A stretch of 64,000 nt of DNA from Struthio camelus (taxonomy: Eukaryota > Chordata > Aves > Struthioniformes > Struthionidae). The position numbers and the translations under genes were made by a program. The stretch covers positions 84,504,641 to 84,568,640 of the forward strand of contig NC_090946.1 in assembly GCF_040807025.1 (NCBI RefSeq), given 5' to 3'. The notes under the pieces were generated by a model that saw nothing but the letters and a program-made list of their open reading frames with translations, did not search any database and was not told the DNA's origin. This document shows positions 40,704-52,000 of this stretch, in pieces (positions within the stretch are counted from its first letter, which is position 1; each line of letters begins with the position of its first letter).

Positions 40704-43110
40704 TAACAAAATGAAACAAAAAGCAATGAAAGCAAAACTAAGCAGTGTATGGCTAACGATATCCACAGGGTTGGATTGGATTACTTAGTCTTCTATTCTG
40801 CCCATGGGAGACAAAAATAACAAATGACTGTTATTAATACTAGCTTTGTAATCTCAACTGGAACTTCTCCCTCTGTTTTTGTTGATATAGAGGGTCTAAT
40901 TGGTAGTCTTTTTCCTTTATTTATTTTATAATTTATTAGCTAATTATTCTTAATCAGCAGTTGGGCAGTTCTCCATCTGCATGTATTTGCCATCGATTAC
41001 ATTTATGCTCTAAAACAGACTGACAATTTCATGTTTTAATTTAAATGAGGAATTGTTACGTGTATGTGAAGATTGTGATCTTTTTCATTTTTGAAAGAAA
41101 TGCTGGGTGTAATACATCAATAAAATTAATGTACTTTAGGGTTAACCTTAGCAAACAGTAAACAGACTGTTTAAGTTCTGATTAGTAGGTGGGTATAATT
41201 AGTGTCCAGTATTCATCTCTACTGTAGTCTTCAACACTTTCTATTCTGGTGCAATCATAATACTCTGCTCTTTAGAGTTTACTCCTCCTAGATTCCTTCT
41301 GTAGTTAGGCTCTCACATGAAAGAACATTGCTGCAAGCAACAATCATTAGGTTTAGAAGCTTCTCTTTGAGTTGTTGTCATCCTTAGGAAGGTTACCCTG
41401 TGACACAAAAGGGAAAGACTTTTCAAAGACCATTAGGTTACTATGTTTTTGGGGCACTTAAAACAAACAAACAAAAAACTGAAAACAAAAAAAACCCCAA
41501 ACTTTAACAGTGATGAAACTACTTATTACTACTATGCCCGACTACCAGAAGGTTGTGTATGTTTGAAGTCCACCTAAGATTTGCAATCTCAGACTTGTAT
41601 TACAGCTTCTTACGTCCTTTTTGTTATTGTAATAGTAACCTATCCTCTTTGATCAACATGTTTAGTTTAAGGCATTACAACCGTTTCTCATGTCCATGTA
41701 TTCTATATTTTGTTCTTCTTGAGGAAGATTTCGGTAGAAACGGTTTCACAGATGTGATTTTTGTTAGCCTTTGTCAGTTTTGTAAACTTTCCCATGGTGT
41801 GATTTTCTTGTAGAAAAATATATGCAACTGCAGTCATTGTTTGGTAAACAAGAAAGATATTCTTTTATTTGTAACATAATTTTTTTCTTTTTCCGTCTGT
41901 TGTCACCACTCCTAGCCAAAATTGTGCATTAAGTTGTATAACAAGTAGAAGTCCGCTTTGTCACACATATGGTGTCTAAAGGTGAAACCAATGTCAGGGC
42001 AAGGGTTTTCTTGGAGGTGAGGAATGTGGGAGAGTTAGAGCTCTTGACAGAAGCTAGGATATATACAAATTGTGTCATTTAGGTTGTCAGAGTTGTGATT
42101 TTTTGTTTTTAAGTAAAAATTCTTGTCAATTTCTGCCTAGAATCTCTCATAGAAATATCCTGGAGATGAGTGAGTAATGGTTTGGCCAGGTTTGTTAACT
42201 AGCACCATGGTCATAGCTTTTTACAAAAAGTCATAGTTGAGATCAAGCGCACGTTCCTTCCTTGAACATTATTGTGAAAAGTGTATGTTAGTGATATTTA
42301 AAAATAAGCCCGTGGTACCAAAGTAGCAAGTGTAGCGAAGACTAAATGCTCATTTTGGTATTATGCTCTCCTAGAAAAGCATTTAGAGCAGATTAAAACA
42401 TTGATTGTACTACTTTACTTACTGAGTGGACCATGGTACATCAGAAAAACCTGCAGTGAAGGAGATCCAGTGGTCTGATCTCTTTGCCATTTGCTGTGGG
42501 GTTTAGAACAAGTTGTACCAGACAATTGTGTCCCCTTAGGCCCCAGGAGGTTATTTGGTCATCTTAAAGCTCTTGCAGCTTGGTTCGAAGAAGGTGGCTG
42601 CTAATCAAAAGTAATGATAATTCTGAGGATTCACTGGAAACTTAAAAGACAATAATTGCCCTTTTTCAAAGGCTGTGTGCTTTCACTAATACCTGCAGTT
42701 ATCAAGCCACTAGGTTTTTCTGACAGTAACAGCCTTTAAGCTGTGATCACTGCTCAAAAAGTCCAGATGTTTTAGAAACTGAACAAGCCTTCTTAGCTTG
42801 TTGACTGCAGTACCTCAAAAGATGGCCAGAGTGCTGATATTTTCATGCTTTAGTGTGGTAGGCATACTCTGTGCAAACATACCTTGTGTTTAAGCTTAAA
42901 AACTGTGCAGAATGTCAAGGAGCTCTCTTTTTGTTACACAAAGCAATTAGTCAAAAGGCAGAGGTTGAAAGTCCTAAATAAGGTCATTGCTTGTTTAGGG
43001 GTTGCAAATGTGATGGAATTTCTTCCTTTTAAATCTCATCTATAATATGCTTGCTAGAAACACCTGGGAAGAAAAAAAAGGAATATAAATTTTATTATTA
43101 TTAGCAATAT
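38164..43110. other. AT-rich noncoding DNA with one microsatellite
   Basis: Only short overlapping open frames and no recognised repeat family, apart from the microsatellite at 40,619-40,699 and an AAAC-rich tract near 41,463-41,500. The composition is similar to the left arm of the window. Confidence 0.55.
40619..40699. repeat. compound microsatellite (TATC)n(TC)n(TA)n
   Basis: Consecutive TATC/TATCTA units change to about a dozen TC repeats and then about a dozen TA repeats. Such tracts are usually polymorphic. Confidence 0.97.
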
Positions 43111-43119
43111 TTATGCATT

Positions 43120-43860
43120 GTGGACAGTTCCTAGGGTACCCCCATGTTCTTCTCCCCTCTATGTTACCCCCAAATTTATCCCTTTTGCAGTATTTTGGTG
43201 CTTATTTTGCTCCTTCTTGTCCCAAAGCAGGTCAGAGTTCGGTGTGGACAGAAGGAGAAGGAGCCAGCTGTGGGTAAACGGGTCCTGGATGGCATTGCGG
43301 GGACACCATGAGTCCTGGGGCGCAGCCCATCTTCAGCACAGGGAGAGGCTGGAGTGCTGTTATGGTGAGCGTTGAGAGAGGTAACTCTCTTTGGATTTTG
43401 TGGCGTTTCATTCTCCCCCCGATCCCTCCTTTCAAGTATTTGTGCTCTGTGGATGCCTCAGTTTGGCTTTTTGTGACTTTTAGATTGCCCCGTTGAGGTT
43501 CTTTTTGCCCCCGAGGTCCTTGCTTTCACCGTCTTGTCCCCACAGATCCCTGAATTGTTTCTTCTCCCATGCCTAGCCCACCAAATCCCTTCCTTTCCCA
43601 TTTTTGCTACCCCTAGATCCTTCCTTTTGCAGTTGTGAACCACCAGTTCGCTCTGTTAAGCTTTTCATGTACCCTACATCCATCTTTTGGGCTTTTTGCT
43701 CCCATCCCCTCCCCCCAAATCTCTCTGTAAAGCTTTTTTTGTGCCACTTATATGCTTCTGGCTCTGTGTGTCCCCACCCCCCAACATGGGTTTTTGTGTC
43801 TCCTAGATGCCTTCTTTTGGCTCTTTCTGCTGCCTGCCTCCCCCCCCCCCCCCCCCGCCC
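43120..43860. repeat. diverged pyrimidine-rich minisatellite with C17 run
   Basis: The plus strand shows imperfect copies, roughly 60-65 nt apart, of a unit with CTGTAAAGCTTTTTTTGTGCC, then CTTCTTTTGGCTCTTT, then CCCC. It is clearest from 43,650 to 43,840. It ends in a run of 17 C (43,840-43,856). Overlapping frames on both strands (such as 43,604-43,957 plus and 43,573-43,917 minus) are compositional shadows. A repeat of similar style lies at about 62,640-63,100. Confidence 0.55.
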
Positions 43861-44989
43861 CCTGTTGAATAAAGCAGTGATTAAAGGCAAACTTGGTATC
43901 TCTTTATGCAGCTGCAACCCTTTAGCTGGGAAGCAAATACCTTATTGTGGTTTGTAATATTTCTGGGCTAACTCTGGAGAAATCCTCATGACAGCTTGGA
44001 TCCAATGTTCTTCCCACAAGTAATCTTGCCTTTTCCTTTACTTTATTAAACAAACAAAAACAACGCCTTTCTGAGCCAATACTGAACAACTTGGTGGATG
44101 TGCTTCTAACACTACTGTAGTGTCACAGGAGGCAGCTGAGAGCAGTCAATAACCCAGTGTTCTAGACGTGCCAAGGCAGGAAGAAGTGGACTAGTTATTG
44201 AGCTTCCCTCGAGAGCGGAGAGAAAGATTCCCAATGGGAGGTTGTGTGCTCTCTAACTATTCTGGAGGCTTTACCTTGGGATGCATTTCTCTGGGTAGGC
44301 CGAAACACTCGTCGCCCCTAGCAGGTAAGGGCCAGTTGAACTATTTCTACAACAGCCAGGACCACCTTGTGCTGAGGGCTCAGCAGTACCAGAGAAGTGA
44401 GGGTATCCCAGGGGTGGCTGCAGGTGCCTGGGTTTTTCCTGCCCACCTCAAGGCATGGGTTTGGGGGAAAAAGGGTGGGGAGGTTCAGGGGCCTTGCAGC
44501 ACTCTGCACCATGAGTGCGCAGAGTAGGATCTGCCTGGAATGCATATTTGACTTTCCCTGGTTGTTTTTTTTTTTTTAAACCTTGGCTTTAGGGCTGAGG
44601 TTTCTCTCCAAAGCAGGCTTGTACGTGTTTGCCTTCGCTCATGTAGAGGCAGATGGCCTGGAGGCGTGGGGGGGCAGGCTGTCCCGCGAGCAGGAGTTTT
44701 GTGCGGTGTCCCAGGGAGGAGAGCTGCGATGTACCTCGTGTGCCCAAGGGTGTCAGTAAGCGACAAGATGATAAGTGGCTGTCAGTTACAGAGCTACTTC
44801 TTTGCCATTCCCCGTACTAAAGAAAAATCAATTTACGGATTGGCTTTCACATGTAGAGACAGACAATGTACCTTTCCTCAGGGGTAGCTGGGGTTTCACA
44901 ATGCCCCTGCGATAACACGTGGTTGTTGTCAGAGAAGTGTTAGCCAAGTTGCCTGCAGAGAATATAGCAAAGGTGTTACCTTAATGCTG
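43861..44989. other. noncoding DNA, no gene seen
   Basis: Mixed composition with short overlapping open frames. The frame at 44,198-44,527 (plus) has no recognisable family. The segment leads directly into the retroviral fragment at about 44,990. Confidence 0.4.
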
Positions 44990-45358
44990 TGGTGGGCAGA
45001 ACTACGGAAAAAGAGGTGCGAGAGTATCGGAGCCTTAAAACGGACTGGACGGGACAGGATTTAAGGTCAGTTTGTGTACAGTGCACAAGTAGTGCGACCC
45101 CAGGATCATTGTACGGGTACTGTAACTGGGGAAACAGCATGCTGACAGAAGAAGAAAGGTTAAATCTTTGGGTGAAATAAAGGGTCCTTCCCATCAATCC
45201 TGAGTAAGAGGGTCGCATTTCTTAGAGCGGCGTATCCATCACTGTTGTGGTAGCAGCAGAGCACCGCAGTGGGAGGTTCTGGAAAGGAGTCAGGAGCAGA
45301 ACTGGCAGGAGGCTCTTTTCCCTGTCCGGATGGAAAAACGGCTGTAAGCACGCTTGCC
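44990..45358 (+). mobile_element. endogenous retrovirus pol fragment 1 (RT thumb region)
   Basis: Plus-strand relic. The frame from 44,989 to 45,180 includes YGYCNWGNSMLTEEERLNLW, which has the layout of the retroviral reverse transcriptase segment just after the palm (a G-Y-x-x-x-x-G block followed by an L-T-x-E-E-R block). After a stop, the part from about 45,235 to 45,358 aligns with 57,605-57,720 of fragment 3 (both contain GGAAAGGAGTCAGGA and CGGCTGTAA). There is an internal deletion where the RNase H linker should begin. Stops and deletions make it non-functional. It ends exactly where CpG-rich domain B begins. The group is uncertain, most like gamma- or epsilon-type pol. Confidence 0.7.
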
Positions 45359-46014
45359 AGAAACCGAGGAGGCCGAGGCCGAGGCCGAGGCCCGGCTGGG
45401 GCCCTTGCCTTGGGCCCTGACTGCGGGCACCCGGCGCGCCCTGCCGCCCGAGGCCTGCTCGCCCCAGGTGCGACTGCCACCGCCACCACCCCTCGGCGCT
45501 GCTGCGCCCCGGTGCTGCGCCGCCGCCGGGACACGGGGTGCTCGTGAGGTCCCCGCCACCGTCTCCTCCTGCAGGACACAGGTGCCCAGGGGGGACGGTA
45601 CGAAAGGGTCGGGGCGGCCCGACCGGAGGGGTCGCGGGGGCCGCTATGCCAGCGGGGTCGCGCACGCGCACTGGGTCAGACCGGCTCGCGGCTGCCCTCG
45701 GGCGGGAGCGGTAGCCGACTGCGGCAAGCGGAGTGGCGCATGCGGATTGGGGGGCGACCCGCTTACTCCCTGCTGCCCTCAAGTGACTACGAACCGGTAC
45801 TGCAGGCAGGGGATTAACGCATGCGCACTGCTCCAGATGTGCTCCATGCTGCCCTCGGGTGATGCCACCCCAATAGTGCAGCCAGCCGACGAACGCATGC
45901 GTCCTGGACGCATCGGTTCCTTGGTGCCCCTCGAGCGCGGCCCACCGCTACGAGCAGCAAGTACTGCAGGCAGCCGCTGTGCCCATGCGCACTTGCTCGG
46001 CGTGGTCGGATGGG
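45359..46014 (+). promoter_or_regulatory. left edge of CpG domain B with degenerate repeat units
   Basis: CpG-rich, beginning with four GAGGCC copies (about 45,367-45,393). From about 45,655 it contains degenerate relatives of the array unit: GCGCACGCGCACTGGG, GGCGCATGCGGATTG, AACGCATGCGCACTG, AACGCATGCGTCCTG and CCCATGCGCACTTG. Most are preceded by a TGCAG-like block and followed by TGCTGCCCTC(A/G). Spacing is about 60-80 bp. These look like old, diverged copies at the edge of a homogenised array. An open frame running rightwards from 45,354 into the array is compositional. Confidence 0.7.
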
Positions 46015-49000
46015 GAGAAGTCAGTACTGCAGGAGAAGCGGGGCGCAGGCGCAGTGGTTTCGGCGTGGCTCGTTGGTGCCCTCGGCTGGCGAAAGTACGG
46101 TACTGCAGGCGAAGCGGGGCGCATGCGCAGTGGTTTCGGCGTGGCTCGCTGGTGCCCTCGGCTGGCCAGAAATCGGTACTGCAGGCGAAGCGGGGCGCAG
46201 GCGCAGTGGTTTCGGCGAGGCTCGTTGGTGCCCTCGGCTGGCGAAAATTCGGTACTGCAGCCCGAAAAATCGGTACAGCAGGCGAAGCGGGGCGCAGGCG
46301 CAGTGGTTTCGGCGTGGCTCGTTGGTGCCCTCGGCTGGCCAGAAATCGGTACTGCAGGCGAAGCGGGGCGCATGCGCAGTGGTTTCGGCGTGGCTCGTTG
46401 GTGCCCTCGGCTGGCGAAAGTACGGTACTGCAGGCGAAGCGGGGCGCATGCGCAGTGGTTTCGGCGTGGCTCGCTGGTGCCCTCGGCTGGCCAGAAATCG
46501 GTACTGCAGGCGAAGCGGGGCGCAGGCGCAGTGGTTTCGGCGAGGCTCGTTGGTGCCCTCGGCTGGCGAAAATTCGGTACTGCAGCCCGAAAAATCGGTA
46601 CAGCAGGCGAAGCGGGGCGCAGGCGCAGTGGTTTCGGCGTGGCTCGTTGGTGCCCTCGGCTGGCCAGAAATCGGTACAGCAGGCGAAGCGGGGCGCAGGC
46701 GCAGTGGTTTCGGCGTGGCTCGTTGGTGCCCTCGGCTGGCCAGAAATCGGTACTGCAGGCGAAGCGGGGCGCAGGCGCAGTGGTTTCGGCGTGGCTCGTT
46801 GGTGCCCTCGGCTGGCGAAAAATCGGTACTGCAGCCCGAAAAATCGGTACAGCAGGCGAAGCGGGGCACATGCGCAGTGGTTTCGGCGTGGCTCGTTGGT
46901 GCCCTCGACTGGCGAAAATTCGGTACTGCAGGCGAAGCGGGGCGCAGGCGCAGTGGTTTCGGCGTGGCTCGTTGGTGCCCTCGGCTGGCCAGAAATCGGT
47001 ACTGCAGCCGAAGCGGGGCGCAGGCGCAGTGGTTTCGGCGTGGCTCGTTGGTGCCCTCGGCTGGCCAGAAATCGGTACTGCAGGCGAAGCGGGGCGCAGG
47101 CGCAGTGGTTTCGGCGTGGCTCGTTGGTGCCCTCGGCTGGCGAGAATTCGGTACAGCAGGCGAAGCGGGGCGCAGGCGCAGTGGTTTCGGCGTGGCTCGT
47201 TGGTGCCCTCGGCTGGCCAGAAATCGGTACAGCAGGCGAAGCGGGGCGCAGGCGCAGTGGTTTCGGCGTGGCTCGTTGGTGCCCTCGGCTGGCGAAAATT
47301 CGGTACAGCAGGCGAAGCGGGGCGCATGCGCAGTGGTTTCGGCGAGGCTCGTTGGTGCCCTCGGCTGGCGAAAATTCGGTACTGCAGCCCGAAAAATCGG
47401 TACTGCAGGCGAAGCGGGGCGCATGCGCAGTGGTTTCGGCGTGGCTCGTTGGTGCCCTCGGCTGGCGAAAATTCGGTACTGCAGGCGAAGCGGGGCGCAG
47501 GCGCAGTGGTTTCGGCGTGGCTCGTTGGTGCCCTCGGCTGGCCAGAAATCGGTACTGCAGGCGAAGCGGGGCGCAGGCGCAGTGGTTTCGGCGTGGCTCG
47601 TTGGTGCCCTCGGCTGGCCAGAAATCGGTACTGCAGGCGAAGCGGGGCGCAGGCGCAGTGGTTTCGGCGTGACTCGTTGGTGCCCTCGGCTGGCGAAAAT
47701 TCGGTACTGCAGGCGAAGCGGGGCGCAGGCGCAGTGGTTTCGGCGTGGCTCGTTGGTGCCCTCGGCTGGCGAAAATTCGGTACTGCAGGCGAAGCGGGGC
47801 GCAGGCGCAGTGGTTTCGGCGTGGCTCGTTGGTGCCCTCGGCTGGCGAGAATTCGGTACTGCAGGCGAAGCGGGGCGCAGGCGCAGTGGTTTCGGCGTGG
47901 CTCGTTGGTGCCCTCGGCTGGCCAGAAATCGGTACTGCAGGCGAAGCGGGGCGCAGGCGCAGTGGTTTCGGCGTGGCTCGTTGGTGCCCTCGGCTGGCCA
48001 GAAATCGGTACTGCAGGCGAAGCGGGGCGCAGGCGCAGTGGTTTCGGCGAGGCTCGTTGGTGCCCTCGGCTGGCGAAAATTCGGTACTGCAGGCGAAGCG
48101 GGGCGCAGGCGCAGTGGTTTCGGCGTGGCTCGTTGGTGCCCTCGGCTGGCGAAAATTCGGTACTGCAGCCCGAAAAATCGGTACTGCAGGCGAAGCGGGG
48201 CGCAGGCGCAGTGGTTTCGGCGAGGCTCGTTGGTGCCCTCGGCTGGCCAGAAATCGGTACTGCAGCCGAAGCGGGGCGCATGCGCAGTGGTTTCGGCGTG
48301 GCTCGTTGGTGCCCTCGACTGGCGAAAAATCGGTACAGCAGGCGAAGCGGGGCGCATGCGCAGTGGTTTCGGCGTGGCTCGTTGGTGCCCTCGGCTGGCC
48401 AGAAATCGGTACTGCAGGCGAAGCGGGGCGCAGGCGCAGTGGTTTCGGCGAGGCTCGTTGGTGCCCTCGGCTGGCGAAAATTCGGTACTGCAGCCCGAAA
48501 AATCGGTACTGCAGGCGAAGCGGGGCGCATGCGCAGTGGTTTCGGCGTGGCTCGTTGGTGCCCTCGGCTGGCCAGAAATCGGTACTGCAGCCCGAAAAAT
48601 CGGTACTGCAGGCGAAGCGGGGCGCAGGCGCAGTGGTTTCGGCGTGGCTCGTTGGTGCCCTCGGCTGGCCAGAAATCGGTACTGCAGGCGAAGCGGGGCG
48701 CAGGCGCAGTGGTTTCGGCGTGGCTCGTTGGTGCCCTCGGCTGGAGAAAATTCAGTACTGCAGCCGAATCGGGGCGCAGGCGCAGTGGTTTCGGCGTGGC
48801 TCGTTGGTGCCCTCGGCTGGCGAAAATTCGGTACTGCAGGCGAAGCGGGGCGCAGGCGCAGTGGTTTCGGCGTGGCTCGTTGGTGCCCTCGGCTGGCGAA
48901 AATTCGGTACAGCAGGCGAAGCGGGGCGCAGGCGCAGTGGTTTCGGCGTGGCTCGTTGGTGCCCTCGGCTGGCGAGAAATCGGTACTGCAGGCGAAGCGG

Positions 49001-52000
49001 GGCGCATGCGCAGTGGTTTCGGCGTGGCTCGTTGGTGCCCTCGGCTGGCCAGAAATCGGTACTGCAGGCGAAGCGGGGCGCAGGCGCAGTGGTTTCGGCG
49101 TGGCTCGTTGGTGCCCTCGGCTGGCGAAAATTCGGTACTGCAGCCCGAAAAATCGGTACTGCAGCCGAATCGGGGCGCAGGCGCAGTGGTTTCGGCGAGG
49201 CTCGTTGGTGCCCTCGGCTGGCGAAAATCGGTACTGCAGGCGAAGCGGGGCGCAGGCGCAGTGGTTTCGGCGTGGCTCGTTGGTGCCCTCGGCTGGCGAA
49301 AATCGGTACAGCAGGCGAAGCGGGGCGCATGCGCAGTGGTTTCGGCGAGGCTCGTTGGTGCCCTCGACTGGCGAAAAATCGGTACTGCAGGCGAAGCGGG
49401 GCGCAGGCGCAGTGGTTTCGGCGTGGCTCGTTGGTGCCCTCGGCTGGCCAGAAATCGGTACTGCAGGCGAAGCGGGGCGCAGGCGCAGTGGTTTCGGCGT
49501 GGCTCGTTGGTGCCCTCGGCTGGCGAAAATTCGGTACTGCAGCCCGAAAAATCGATACTGCAGCCGAAGCGGGGCGCAGGCGCAGTGGTTTCGGCGAGGC
49601 TCGTTGGTGCCCTCGGCTGGCGAGAAATCGGTACTGCAGCCGAAGCGGGGCGCAGGCGCAGTGGTTTCGGCGTGGCTCGTTGGTGCCCTCGGCTGGCGAA
49701 AATTCAGTACTGCAGCCGAAGCGGGGCGCATGCGCAGTGGTTTCGGCGTGGCTCGCTGGTGCCCTCGGCTGGCCAGAAATCGGTACTGCAGGCGAAGCGG
49801 GGCGCAGGCGCAGTGGTTTCGGCGTGGCTCGTTGGTGCCCTCGGCTGGCCAGAAATCGGTACTGCAGCCCGAAAAATCGGTACTGCAGGCGAAGCCGGGC
49901 GCATGCGCAGTGGCTTCGGCGTGGCTCGTTGGTGCCCTCGGCTGGCGAAAAATCGGTACAGCAGGCGAAGCGGGGCGCAGGCGCAGTGGTTTCGGCGTGG
50001 CTCGTTGGTGCCCTCGGCTGGCGAAAATTCGGTACTGCAGCCCGAAAAATCGATACTGCAGCCGAAGCGGGGCGCAGGCGCAGTGGTTTCGGCGAGGCTC
50101 GTTGGTGCCCTCGGCTGGCGAGAAATCGGTACTGCAGCCGAAGCGGGGCGCAGGCGCAGTGGTTTCGGCGTGGCTCGTTGGTGCCCTCGGCTGGCGAAAA
50201 TTCAGTACTGCAGCCGAAGCGGGGCGCATGCGCAGTGGTTTCGGCGTGGCTCGCTGGTGCCCTCGGCTGGCCAGAAATCGGTACTGCAGGCGAAGCGGGG
50301 CGCAGGCGCAGTGGTTTCGGCGTGGCTCGTTGGTGCCCTCGGCTGGCCAGAAATCGGTACTGCAGCCGAAGCGGGGCGCAGGCGCAGTGGTTTCGGCGTG
50401 GCTCGTTGGTGCCCTCGGCTGGCGAAAATTCGGTACTGCAGGCGAAGCGGGGCGCAGGCGCAGTGGTTTCGGCGTGGCTCGTTGGTGCCCTCGGCTGGCC
50501 AGAAATCGGTACTGCAGGCGAAGCGGGGCGCAGGCGCAGTGGTTTCGGCGTGGCTCGTTGGTGCCCTCGGCTGGCCAGAAATCGGTACTGCAGGCAAAGC
50601 GGGGCGCAGGCGCAGTGGTTTCGGCGTGGCTCGTTGGTGCCCTCGGCTGGCGAAAATTCGGTACTGCAGCCCGAAAAATCGATACTGCAGCCGAAGCGGG
50701 GCGCAGGCGCAGTGGTTTCGGCGAGGCTCGTTGGTGCCCTCGGCTGGCGAGAAATCGGTACTGCAGCCGAAGCGGGGCGCAGGCGCAGTGGTTTCGGCGT
50801 GGCTCGTTGGTGCCCTCGGCTGGCGAAAATTCAGTACTGCAGCCGAAGCGGGGCGCATGCGCAGTGGTTTCGGCGTGGCTCGTTGGTGCCCTCGGCTGGC
50901 CAGAAATCGGTACTGCAGGCGAAGCGGGGCGCAGGCGCAGTGGTTTCGGCGTGGCTCGTTGGTGCCCTCGGCTGGCCAGAAATCGGTACTGCAGCCGAAG
51001 CGGGGCGCAGGCGCAGTGGTTTCGGCGTGGCTCGTTGGTGCCCTCGGCTGGCGAAAATTCGGTACTGCAGGCGAAGCGGGGCGCAGGCGCAGTGGTTTCG
51101 GCGTGGCTCGTTGGTGCCCTCGGCTGGCCAGAAATCGGTACTGCAGGCGAAGCGGGGCGCAGGCGCAGTGGTTTCGGCGTGGCTCGTTGGTGCCCTCGGC
51201 TGGCGAAAATTCGGTACTGCAGCCGAAGCGGGGCGCAGGCGCAGTGGTTTCGGCGTGGCTCGTTGGTGCCCTCGGCTGGCGAAAAATCGGTACAGCAGGC
51301 GAAGCGGGGCGCAGGCGCAGTGGTTTCGGCGTGGCTCGTTGGTGCCCTCGGCTGGCCAGAAATCGGTACTGCAGGCGAAGCGGGGCGCAGGCGCAGTGGT
51401 TTCGGCGAGGCTCGTGGGTGCCCTCGGCTGGCGAAAATTCGGTACTGCAGGCGAAGCGGGGCGCAGGCGCAGTGGTTTCGGCGTGGCTCGTTGGTGCCCT
51501 CGGCTGGCGAAAATTCGGTACTACAGCCCGAAAAATCGGTACTGCAGGCGAAGCGGGGCGCAGGCGCAGTGGTTTCGGCGTGGCTCGTGGGTGCCCTCGA
51601 CTGGCGAAAGTGCGGTACTGCAGGCGAAGCGGGGCGCATGCGCAGTGGTTTCGGCGTGGCTCGTTGGTGCCCTCGGCTGGCGAAAAATCGGTACTGCAGG
51701 CGAAGCGCGGCGCATGCGCAGTGGTTTCGGCGAGGCTCGTTGGTGCCCTCGGCTGGCGAAAATTCGGTACTGCAGGCGAAGCGGGGCGCAGGCGCAGTGG
51801 TTTCGGCGAGGCTCGTTGGTGCCCTCGGCTGGCCAGAAATCGGTACTGCAGGCGAAGCGGGGCGCAGGCGCAGTGGTTTCGGCGTGGCTCGTTGGTGCCC
51901 TCGGCTGGCGAGAATTCGGTACTGCAGCCGAAGCGGGGCGCAGGCGCAGTGGTTTCGGCGTGGCTCGTTGGTGCCCTCGGCTGGCGAAAATTCGGTACTG

